Source: Paratinospora sagittata
Lineage: Eukaryota; Streptophyta; Magnoliopsida; Ranunculales; Menispermaceae
DNA length: 64,000 nt
Assembly (NCBI GenBank): GCA_035771175.1
Contig: CM069602.1
Coordinates: 13,229,116 to 13,293,115, forward strand
Direction of reading: 5' to 3'
Of this stretch, positions 11,875 to 22,004 are shown one piece after another (the stretch's first letter is position 1; each line of letters starts with the position of its first letter). The position numbers and the translations under genes were made by a program. The notes beneath the pieces are model-generated. The model made no database searches and was not told where the DNA came from. It saw nothing but the letters and a program-made list of their open reading frames with translations.

Positions 11875-12115
11875 CAACCTATTGTGGACGGATCAAAAGT
11901 GGAGTGTCCGACCACACTAGATCAAACACACAAGAAAATGTTCGTCCAAAATTGGTCGAACATAACAAAATAAATAAGTGCAAATGTTATGTCCGACCTG
12001 TCAGAATCGGACAATACATTTCCTGTCCGACTCTAACAGGTCAGACAGAACGCTTCTGTCTAACCTTGTTTAGTCAAACAGAAAGCTTCTGTCCGACTGA
12101 TTCTGGTCGGACAAA
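11875..12115. repeat. subterminal palindromic repeats of the MULE, left
   Basis: Several short units of the form GTCCGAC ... GGTCGGAC (near 11908, 11991, 12024 and 12091), each nearly self-complementary. Similar units recur near the right end at about 24410-24470. Subterminal repeats of this kind often bind the transposase; that role is inferred. Confidence 0.5.
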
Positions 12116-12203
12116 TCATTTTTGTGTTTTCTTAAGTTTTTTTTTTGTTTTCTTTTTTTATTTATTTTGTATGTAATACTAATATTGAGTTGTAATTCAT
12201 CAG

Positions 12204-14148
12204 GATGACGAGAGATTTGATAAATCCAAAATTGTTGGCAATGAGTTGGTGTTAGTTCGGGACTATCCTGATTAGTTCACAATCGATATTGTGTTTAAGA
12301 GTAAGGTCAAACTTATTGCATGGACAAGGGAAGTAGGTCGTGCAAATGGTTTTGTTATCATTATCAAGAGCTCGGATGCAAAGGGAACGAAGGGTAGGCG
12401 ACCGAGAATCAAGCTTGCATGTGAGAGGTACGGTCTGTACAATCTGAAAGACACAAGGAAGAAGAAAGTCAATGAAACCTCATCGAAGAAGTGTAATTGT
12501 CCATTCTTATTACGTGGGCAAAACTTGGCCACTGATGACGATTGGATGATAAAAGTGGATTGCGGCATTCATAATCATCCACCTGCTGATCGGATGGAAG
12601 GGCATTTTTAAGCGGGCCGACTGGCAAAGGATGAGATGGAAATACTTGTGGATATGAGTAGGAGTCAAGCAAGACCCAAAGATATATTGAATGTTATGAA
12701 GCGAAGGGATGTAGGCAATGCATCTACATTGAAGACCATATAAAATGCACGTAGCAAGTATAAATTGTTGGAACACGATGGGAGGTCTCAGATGCAATAT
12801 TTGATAACGAAGTTAGCTGAAGAACAATACGTCGAGTGGCTCAAGTTCGACGAAAACACTGATCATGTACAAGTGTTTTTTTATGCACACCCAGTATCTG
12901 TCAATTGGTTATGTTGCTTTCCTAAAGTTTTGATAATGAATTGCACGTATAAGATGAATATCTATCGATATCTGTTACTTGAGATAGTTGGCGTTACATC
13001 AACTCAACTCACATTTTCGATGGCATGCGCATTCATGGAAAACGAGTAACAAGAGAGCTACGTATGGGCACTTGAGAAGTTGAAGGATCTGGTTGAAGGG
13101 TGGCCGCAACCAGAGGTTTTTCTTACTGATAGAGAATTGGCCCTGATGAATGCAGTGAATATTATTTTTCCAAATGTTAGAAATGTGGTGTAGTTTGCAC
13201 ATTAACAAGAATGTGTTGGTGAAATCAAAACCGTTGTTCAAGGATAGCAGTGACCGTATGAAATTCATGGGCATGTGGCATGGTTTGGTGGATTCAGAGA
13301 CAGAGGAGCAGTATGAAGAGCATTGGAAAGTGCTTTCAAAATCTTATGAAGCTTATCCTACTCTCCTTCTTTATCTATACAATGAGTGGTTGTTGAACCA
13401 CAAAGAAATATTTGTGGTGGCTTAGACAAATGAGATCATGTATTTCGGTAATGTCACAACTACTCGGGCCGAAAGTGCACATACAAAGTTGAAGAAACAC
13501 TTGGGTTCTTCACAGAGAACGTTTGAGAGTAGCTGGATCACAATACATTCTCTGTTAACTTTGCAACATACCGAGATATCGTCATCTTTTGAGAAAAACT
13601 TATTTACCACAGAACACGTTCATAGAGGACTTATATATGGGCACTTGCTAGGGGTTGTCTCGATTCATGCAATCGAAAAGATTCATATAGAATGTGAATG
13701 TTTGAAGGAGACAGATTTCAAAACTTCTACTTGTGGTTGCATGTTGAAAAAAACTCATGGGTTACCTTGTGCACATGAGATCTTTAAATATCACAAAGAA
13801 AGTTGTCCCGTCCCTACTACTTTGGTGGATGCACATTGGAACATATTGGATATGCTTCTCCCTGTTCAAGAGTCCCAAGACCAATTACAATGCCACGAGG
13901 AGATCGAGGTCTTTTGTAAGGAGTTTGAGCAATGTGACATATCTGGGAGAAGAATAATGCTTAAGAGGTTGAGGGAGATATCGAAGCCATTATCTACAAT
14001 GGTTACTGAGCCCACCATAAAAAAAATACTCGGGGAAGGCTGAGTTTGAAAGTTGATAAGCCAACCAAGAGATATCCATCATTGTTTGAGCATGTCTTAT
14101 CCCAACAAGACAATTGTTCCCCTAAAAACACGGTGACTAAGGGTAAGC
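12204..14148 (+). pseudogene. MULE transposase pseudogene, N-terminal and central parts
   Basis: This encodes most of a Mutator-like transposase. In order it shows a FAR1/WRKY-GCM1-like zinc region (CNCPF ... GIHNHPP, about 12492-12585), a long MULE catalytic domain (about 12765-13420, with NCTYK, FAFMENE-like and FLTDRELALMNA blocks) and a SWIM-type zinc finger (CGC ... CAH, about 13734-13776). The frame is broken by stops near 12271, 12609, 12741, 13047, 13191 and 13423 and by shifts near 13190 and 14030. After the last shift it stays readable up to the gypsy insertion point and resumes beyond it at 21042. No functional enzyme is expected. Confidence 0.85.
14144..14148. repeat. target-site duplication TAAGC, left of the gypsy element
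   Basis: Five bases directly before the 5' LTR. The right copy at 21037-21041 reads TAAGT, one transition away, fitting CpG decay in one copy. Confidence 0.75.
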
Positions 14149-15248
14149 TGTGACGCCCCGAAAATTATTTCATCTAGCCCATAACCCAATTGCATTTTGT
14201 CCAAACTCTGCGTGTTGCCTTGATATGTTTGGTGTTTGTTTGATGATTGTTTAATGTTTGTATAGTTGATGCTTGATAATGTATATAAATATATGTATCA
14301 TAAATTGTATATGAGTCATGTTAAATTAAAGTATAATGCATATGTTATTATTTATGCATGGGCTCATTAAACCATGAATTGATATGGGTTAGGATTGATT
14401 GAATAAAAGGATAAATGAGAATGAAAATTTGGTGTATTAAATGGATTGGACATTTAAAATAAATGGAAGCATGAAATTGGTTAAAATACATGTGATTGGT
14501 ATGGGTAGTATGAGACCAACACATGTGAAGGTTGGTGCATGAAAGTGGACAAGTGTCCCATGCCCTCAAGGAAGTGCTAGAATGAGTGGAGGGAATCAAG
14601 GAGAGAATCAAAGAGGAAAACAAGGAGGAAAACAAGGAGAGAATCAAGGAGAGAATCAAGGAGGAAAATAAGGAGAGAAACAAGGAGAGAATCAAGGAGA
14701 GAATCAAGGAGGGAATCAAGGAGGGAATCAAGGAATTGCTAGAAAGAGGTGAGTGGAGAGAAAGGAAAGAAGAAGAGAAAGAAAAGAAGAGAAGAGAAAG
14801 AAAAGAAGAGAAAGGAAAGAATAAGAGAAGGAAGGAGAGAGTTGCAGGAGGAAGATCCCTGCGACGTTTCCATCAAAGAGGTGGATCTTTGGAATATACG
14901 GTCAGATTGAGCTCAAATTTTGTCAGCACGTTCGTAGCTTATGGTTCTTCATTATGGTCGGTGGAGATCTTGATCAGAGGTTTCGTCTAAGAGATCTAGC
15001 CTCTCAAACAAAGCTGGTCGGAAAGTCTGGATTTCTCGCACCATTTCGGTCAAACTTATAGATCTCCTAAATATACCGTTGGATGATTATAAAATTTGGG
15101 TATGTAGTTGGAAACTGATATTTCTACATTCTGAACGGTGAAGATCTTAATTAGAGGCTTTTTCTAAGAGATATAACCTCTGACACAAAGCTGGTCGGAA
15201 TTTCTGGGTTTCTCATGCCGTTTCGGTAAAACTTGTAGAACTCCTCAA
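14149..15248 (+). repeat. truncated 5' LTR of the chromovirus
   Basis: First 1,100 bp of the LTR, collinear with 17907-19006 with no gaps and four visible substitutions (near 14194, 14217, 14764 and 14821). It stops abruptly at CTCCTCAA and runs into the pol frame, the deletion junction. Confidence 0.9.
14586..14735 (+). repeat. GGAGAGAATCAA minisatellite in the 5' LTR
   Basis: About a dozen variants of a 12-base GGAGAGAATCAA unit, followed by GA-rich DNA. The same array sits in the 3' LTR at 18344-18493. Open frames here (Lys/Glu-rich or Leu/Ser-rich) are products of the repeat, not genes. Confidence 0.85.
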
Positions 15249-17863
15249 GAACAAATATCCTCTCCCAAGGATTGATGACTTGTTTGATCAGTTGAGGGGA
15301 GCGAAGTATTTTTCGAAGATTGATTTGCGCTCCGGGTATCATCAGCTGAGGATCAGGGAGGAAGATGTGCCTAAGACAGCATTCAGAACCCGCTATGGAC
15401 ATTATGAGTTCCTTGTGATGCCATTTGGTGTGACTAATGCACCGGCGATGTTCATGGACCTGATGCAGAGGGTCTTTAGGCAATATCTGGATAAGTTTGT
15501 CATCGTCTTCATTGATGACATATTGGTGTATTCCAAGACTCAGGTTGAGCATGAAGAACACCTTAGAGTGACCTTGCAAACTCTGAGATAGCATAGGCTA
15601 TATGCAAAGCTGAGCAAGTGCGAGTTTTGGATCACCGAAGTGAAGTTCTTAGGTCATGTGGTGAGTTCTGAGGGGATTTCAGTTGATCAGTCTAAGGTTG
15701 AAGCCATTATCAGTTGGCCTAGGCCTACGACAGTGACCGAGATCAGAAGCTTTCTTGGGTTAGCTGGTTACTATAGGAGATTCGTTCAGGGATTCTCCAA
15801 GATAGCTACGCCTATGACTAGGCTCACCCAGAAAGACGTGTCCTTTGTATGGACCGAGGAGTGTGAGAATGCCTTTTTAGAGTTGAAGAAAAGATTGACA
15901 TCTACGCCAGTGTTGATTTTGCCAGAGCCTGATCAAGAGTTAATTATCTATACTGATGCCTCTCGTATCGGCTTGGGTTGCGTGTTGATGCAGAAGGATA
16001 GGGTCATTGCTTATGCATCGAGGCAGTTGAAGGTGCATGAAAAAAAACTACCCTGTTCATGACTTAGAACTGGCCGCAGTGGTTTTTGCTTTGAAGATTT
16101 GGAGGCATTATCTCTATGGTGAGAGATTCACTTTGTATTCTGACCATAAGAGCCTCAAGTACTTGTTCTCTCAGAAGGAATTGAACATGAGGCAGAGAAG
16201 GTGGTTAGAGCTCCTCAAAGACTATGATTTTACATTGGAATACCACCCAGGTAAAGCCAATGTAGTGGCTGATGCGTTGAGCAAGAAGCGGGTAGAGACA
16301 GTTATGGTAGCACGCCAGATGTCTCATGAGTGGAGACTACTTGAGGCGGCTACGGTTATGAGTATATGTGCTACCCCTTCAGATCAGATTGTGATATGTG
16401 CTCAAATGAGAGCTCAGCCTACACAAGTCCAGGAGGTAATTGACCAACAGAGACTTGACGTTGATTATGGGATATACAAGTCTTGGGCTGAGAGCAGTGA
16501 TTTTACTGATTGGCACTTGTCATCTGATGGTGCCTTGAGATTTAAGGGACGTTTATGGGTTCCCGCAGATCCACGACTTAGACAGAGTGTTCTCCAAGAG
16601 GCTCACAGATCTCATTATGCTATTCATCCTGGCGGAACCAAGATGTATCATGATATGAAAAGAATGTATTGGTGGCCCGACATGAAGAGAGAAATAGCTC
16701 AGTTCATTCAGAGGTGTGAGATCTGTCAAAGAGTCAAAGCTGAGCATCAGAGGCCTGGAGGGCAGATGCAACCGCTTGCCATTCCTGAGTGGAAATGGGA
16801 GCATGTCACTATGGACTTTGTTGTGGGATTACCCAACACCCCGAGGAGACATAATGCTATTTGGGTTATTATTGATCGCTTGACCAAGTCCGCTCACTTT
16901 CTACCGGTGAACACTAGGGATTCTATGGACAAGCTGAGCAGACTCTATATGCGGGAGATAGTCAGATTACATGGAGTGCCTGTTTCGATTGTGTCAGATA
17001 GGGATCCGAGGTTTACATCGGTATTCTGGCAGGGGTTGCAGAGGCAGCTCGGCACTAGACTAGATCTCAGTACCGCTTTTCACCCCCAGATGGATGGCCA
17101 GTCTGAGAGGTTGATATCGATTTTAGAGGATATGCTTCGAGCTTGTGTCCTTGAGTCCAGTGGTAACTGGGAGGAGTACATACATCTGTGTGAGTTCGCG
17201 TACAACAACAGCTATCAGTCCAGTATTGGCATGGCTCCTTTTGAGGCATTGTATGGTCGACCCTGTAGATCTCCGATCTGTTGGACGGAGGTAGGGGATG
17301 TTGCGGTGATGGGACCAGAGTTTGTACATGAACACACAGAGAAGATTAAGAGGATCAAGCATAATATAAAGGTAGCCCAAGACAGGCAGAAGAGTTACAC
17401 TGATGCCAAGCGGAAGACCGTAGAGTTCGAGGTGGGTGACCAAGTTTTATTGAAGGTCTCACCTCAGAAGGGCCAAACTAGATTTGGGATAAAAGGCAAG
17501 CTCGCTCCGAGATTTATTGGGCCGTTCGAGGTTTTAGAACGAATTGGCCCCGTCGCTTACCGATTAGCCTTGCCACCTCAGTTAGCAGCAATCCACAATG
17601 TCTTTCATGTGTCAATGCTGAGAGTGTACAAGAGTGATTTTGATCACGTCTTGGACTGGAGGAACATTGAACTGAGGCAGGATGAGACTTATGATGAGGA
17701 ACCTATTCAGATACTTGATCGGAAGGTCCAGAGGTTACGTAACCGCGAGATTCCGATGGTTAAGGTGAGATGGCAGTTCCATGGCGAGGAACAGGTTACT
17801 TGGGAGCGTGAGGACTACATGATGGAGCACTTTGCCGAGTTCATGGGCTTAGGTAATTTTTAA
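15247..17863 (+). pseudogene. chromovirus pol remnant: RT, RNase H, integrase, chromodomain
   Basis: The frame starts in mid reverse transcriptase at the deletion junction and ends at a natural stop. The RT catalytic FIDD box is at 15508-15519. RNase H begins with the YTDAS block near 15949. Integrase has the HHCC finger (about 16600-16730) and a D,D,E core (near 16813, 17001 and 17127). A chromodomain near 17695-17850 would guide insertion to particular chromatin. Two breaks are visible: an in-frame TAG at 15589-15591 and a one-base expansion of an A run at 16040-16047, after which the reading continues in another frame from about 16037. With gag and protease also gone, the copy cannot move by itself. 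Confidence 0.9.
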
Positions 17864-17889
17864 CCTTAAAACTTCGAGGACGAAGTTCA

Positions 17890-17906
17890 TTCTAAGGTGG
17901 GTGTGA
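17890..17906 (+). other. polypurine tract region of the chromovirus
   Basis: The purine-rich AAGGTGGG (17894-17901) lies directly before the 3' LTR, where plus-strand DNA synthesis is primed in this class of element. Confidence 0.6.
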
Positions 17907-20900
17907 TGTGACGCCCCGAAAATTATTTCATCTAGCCCATAACCCAATTGCATTTTGCCCAAACTCTGCGTGTTGTCTTGATATGTTTGGTGTTTGTTTG
18001 ATGATTGTTTAATGTTTGTATAGTTGATGCTTGATAATGTATATAAATATATGTATCATAAATTGTATATGAGTCATGTTAAATTAAAGTATAATGCATA
18101 TGTTATTATTTATGCATGGGCTCATTAAACCATGAATTGATATGGGTTAGGATTGATTGAATAAAAGGATAAATGAGAATGAAAATTTGGTGTATTAAAT
18201 GGATTGGACATTTAAAATAAATGGAAGCATGAAATTGGTTAAAATACATGTGATTGGTATGGGTAGTATGAGACCAACACATGTGAAGGTTGGTGCATGA
18301 AAGTGGACAAGTGTCCCATGCCCTCAAGGAAGTGCTAGAATGAGTGGAGGGAATCAAGGAGAGAATCAAAGAGGAAAACAAGGAGGAAAACAAGGAGAGA
18401 ATCAAGGAGAGAATCAAGGAGGAAAATAAGGAGAGAAACAAGGAGAGAATCAAGGAGAGAATCAAGGAGGGAATCAAGGAGGGAATCAAGGAATTGCTAG
18501 AAAGAGGTGAGTGGAGAGAAAGGTAAGAAGAAGAGAAAGAAAAGAAGAGAAGAGAAAGAAAAGAAGAGAAAGGAAAGAAGAAGAGAAGGAAGGAGAGAGT
18601 TGCAGGAGGAAGATCCCTGCGACGTTTCCATCAAAGAGGTGGATCTTTGGAATATACGGTCAGATTGAGCTCAAATTTTGTCAGCACGTTCGTAGCTTAT
18701 GGTTCTTCATTATGGTCGGTGGAGATCTTGATCAGAGGTTTCGTCTAAGAGATCTAGCCTCTCAAACAAAGCTGGTCGGAAAGTCTGGATTTCTCGCACC
18801 ATTTCGGTCAAACTTATAGATCTCCTAAATATACCGTTGGATGATTATAAAATTTGGGTATGTAGTTGGAAACTGATATTTCTACATTCTGAACGGTGAA
18901 GATCTTAATTAGAGGCTTTTTCTAAGAGATATAACCTCTGACACAAAGCTGGTCGGAATTTCTGGGTTTCTCATGCCGTTTCGGTAAAACTTGTAGAACT
19001 CCTCAATCTACCGTTGGATGGATATCAAATTTGGGTATGTAGTTTATAACCGATAGTTCTGTATTCTGAACGGTGAAGATGTTTATAGGTCTAGTATGTT
19101 GTGTGATATAGCCATCTGAGTTTGGATATTTGCAGCAGGAAAGGAGAAATTGTCTAATTAGAGACTTGTTCATCAAATATACTTATCTTTTCGGTCCACC
19201 GTTGGATTGGGCTGATATTTGGACAGAAGGTTTGTTTCTTCACATACTTCAATCTGTATGGTTGATTTTGTGATTACATATTTCTGTTGGTAGATTGATA
19301 CATCTGAACAGAATAATACATGTGAAGAATTGGTAGGGTTGTTTGTATTAGACCTACATTTAGAATATGAACTTAGACCTTTCCAAATAGCTTGCATGTC
19401 AACTATGTTGACCTAGTTGCCATTGTTGATGAACCCATGATGCAAAATCAGTGATATACATGGCTGAACATGGTGACCTAGTGTAAATCGACAATAGGGC
19501 CTAAGTATGGAAAATTTCATATTTTAGGGCTTTTGATGCTTTTGGCCTAGAATCATTGAATTGATGCAACTTATGTTTAATTAAGCATGATTAGGGTTGA
19601 TTATGCTACTGATTTGGTGGTTGTGACCATATCATGGGTTAGGCCTACTTGTGATCAAGTGACCCAATTTGGACATGTTTATGCCTAAAGGAATTGAAAA
19701 TTAGTATTTTGATTAATGGAATGGTTTATGTATGAGAACTATGCATTAGAGGCCTAAGTCATGTGATTTGAGTTGAATGATGGGATTAGATGAGATTTAG
19801 GCCTATTGTCTATATGTGGGATGATTTAGGGTTGATGTGTAATGTCTATGTGATTGAGCATAGAAATTGACGTATGGTAGGACATTGATGAATGTTTCAG
19901 GATCTTGATTGGGTTGATTCGGTTTGGAGGTCGTGTGTCGTTAAATACTCTCGCGAGGCTTGGTTGTGAGTAGACTTCACTTATGATTATATCATTTATG
20001 TCATCATATCACTTATATATATTGTATGTTGAAAGCATGAATGTGTTCTAATGTTTTGAATGATGCATTGATTTGAGAAAACCTTATGACTTTGGTTGGA
20101 CCCATCTATCTGGCTAATAGGGGGACTTAACCTTGTTATAAGAGGGTTTTAAGAAAGGAAATGATTGGGATCAACGGCACGGTGAAATAGACGTGTACTA
20201 GTAACCCAAATAAAAATGATTGGGATCAACGGCACGGTGAAATAGACGTGTACTAGTAACCCAAATAAACATGATTGGGATCAACGGCACGGTGAAATAG
20301 ACGTGTACTAGTAACCCAAGGCATGTGGAATGTGGATTCAAATTGATAAGCTTTTACTTGCATCGAACTTATTATAAATGCTTGATATCTATATGTTATG
20401 AGCTTTTAATCATGCTACACATTGACATGCATACATGGTTTTTATTGATGAGTATTGATAGCATATTTGAATTCTATTTACTGGGCATCGTTGGCTCACC
20501 CTCATTTTCCTCTTTCAGGTCCTTCTGTCCCAAATAAGGGCAAAGGAGTAGTCATATCTTGAGGGCCTTGCCTGCGAGAGAATCCAAGGCCTCGATGTGA
20601 GTTGAGAGGCATTTTGATTGAATTGTGTTTTAAATTATGAAGTACTATATTTTGGATTATGTAATTATAACACTTACCACATTGTAGTACGGGTGAGTTG
20701 GGACTTGTTAGATAGACTATGTGGGCATATGACGGTTTTATTTGTACCCACAATTTGGACTTTATGTGTATGTCAATTTTAATGGACTGTAGGGATTATG
20801 ATTTTATTTATGGTTCATTTTTATGGATTATCCCTTGTCTTTGATGATTAATACGGTGGGTAGTTTTGTTTAGTACCTTTTAATATTATGTCGTTGTTTG

Positions 20901-21036
20901 AGATAAGGCTCGTAGGGTCTCAACCACCTCACGGGAGTTGAGGAGTGGTCGGAGATGCCTACGCCGGGCGTCCCGCCCCGGCATTCCGCATGCCATTCCC
21001 TGCGGGGTTGGTGGTCCGGGGCGCGGGGTCGCCACA
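17907..21036 (+). repeat. complete 3' LTR of the chromovirus
   Basis: A 3,130-bp LTR, large for the class, starting TGTGACG and ending CCACA. It contains the GGAGAGAATCAA array (18344-18493), a three-copy 55-bp repeat (20161-20320) and a GC-rich terminal block (about 20935-21036). Frames inside it have no known domain. Confidence 0.9.
20161..20320 (+). repeat. three-copy 55-bp tandem repeat in the 3' LTR
   Basis: Units begin ATGATTGGGATCAACGGCAC at 20161, 20216 and 20271 and are almost identical, which suggests recent expansion. The matching part of the 5' LTR has been deleted, so it cannot be compared. Confidence 0.9.
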
Positions 21037-21041
21037 TAAGT
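21037..21041. repeat. target-site duplication TAAGT, right of the gypsy element
   Basis: Right copy of the 5-bp duplication (TAAGC at 14144-14148). The C-to-T change lies in a CGA context in the original MULE reading and turns that codon into a stop. Confidence 0.75.
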
Positions 21042-21782
21042 GATCACCTAAGGTTCACAGGACAAAGAACCATGACTCACATAAGTATATAAATCAATTT
21101 CCAATTGCTCTGAAAGCTTACATCCAGCATGTGAAAGATGTGGAGGCCGATGGGATTGTGATTATCGAGCAGTTGCCTTTTTTTTTGTTACGGGGAAGGT
21201 GAATGGAAAAGGGTTAGGCAAGAGCTCTTAGAGGAACTCATGAGTTTCAAGGATCACTACGAAGTCGTTTTTCAGTATTGTGGCAGAGTTGACGAAATCA
21301 TGAAGGCACTTGATTGTCATAAGACCCCAACACCGTCACGTGCTTGGATGAAAATGCCTGAGATGGGTCACTTGATTGCAAGCAAGTGCAATCTGGTATT
21401 TGTACTTATTTCACCCCAACAATGTTTAACATTTCTTCCACTAAGGAGCGAACCTGTCCCGATAACACAAAGACGACTATTTGCTATGGGGTTCGTGAGT
21501 GAGTGCCACTTTGTGCAGGTATAAAAAACATTATGTATTGTTTTATACTTGTTAATGTATAAAAATCTATGATTTGCCTTGTCTAGATGATTAACATATA
21601 TAATTGTCCGTTGACAAGTTATTTTGACCCCGACAAGTCCAGTGCCACCCGTTGCTGCAAATTGGGTGAAGTACCATTTATCGTGCGCTAAGGGTTGGGA
21701 CGCCCCATATCTAGATAGGATTTTGCATTTTACTGGTACAGTTCACAATGTAGCAGCCATAGAAATAATTGATGAGGATTGA
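21042..21782 (+). pseudogene. OTU-type cysteine protease tail of the MULE gene
   Basis: Continuation of the MULE gene after the gypsy insertion. The region before the protease reads HKYINQFPIALKAYIQHVKDVEADG (about 21079-21153). It is followed, after a small frame slip, by the OTU active-site region with its Cys still visible (near 21154-21175), then a long readable block (about 21200-21518) with LLEELMSFKDHY and GHLIASKCNLVFVLIS. A likely intron (GT at 21519, AG at 21585-21586) separates a last exon with ANWVKYHLSCAKGWDAPYLDRI, ending at a stop near 21780. OTU domains are deubiquitinase-type proteases. Here, frame slips near 21154 and 21186 make it non-functional. Confidence 0.75.
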
Positions 21783-22004
21783 AGTTTTTTTTTTCTTTTT
21801 TAACTTGCAACAAATGTAATACATGTACATTTTTGTTCATTGGCATTAATGAAATTGTTTGTTGAAGTTCAAAATTCATCGCACAAAAATATCAAAAATA
21901 TTTTTAGTCCAAAACCAAAAAAATAAAAAAGAAAAAGTATAATCTCGTCTTCTTCGAATTCATAGTCGAAAGGTAGGCGCTTCGGTAGGTGCATCTTATT
22001 CAAC

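Larger units (their letters stand above)
14149..21036 (+). mobile_element. Ty3/gypsy chromovirus (Tekay/Del-like), internally deleted
   Basis: A 6,888-bp insertion in the MULE. It is bounded by LTRs that start TGTGACGCCCCG and end CGCCACA and by a 5-bp target duplication. The 3' LTR is complete (3,130 bp); the 5' LTR keeps only its first 1,100 bp. Gag, protease, the primer-binding site and the first part of reverse transcriptase are missing. The order RT, RNase H, integrase, chromodomain places it in the Ty3/gypsy chromoviruses; the clade name is an inference from the large LTR and domain order. Overlapping LTR sequence differs at only about four sites, so it is recent. Confidence 0.9.

Noticed and set aside
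14348..14990. Lys/Glu-rich (+) and Leu/Ser-rich (-) frames in both LTRs
   Set aside because: Generated by the GGAGAGAATCAA minisatellite and GA-rich DNA.
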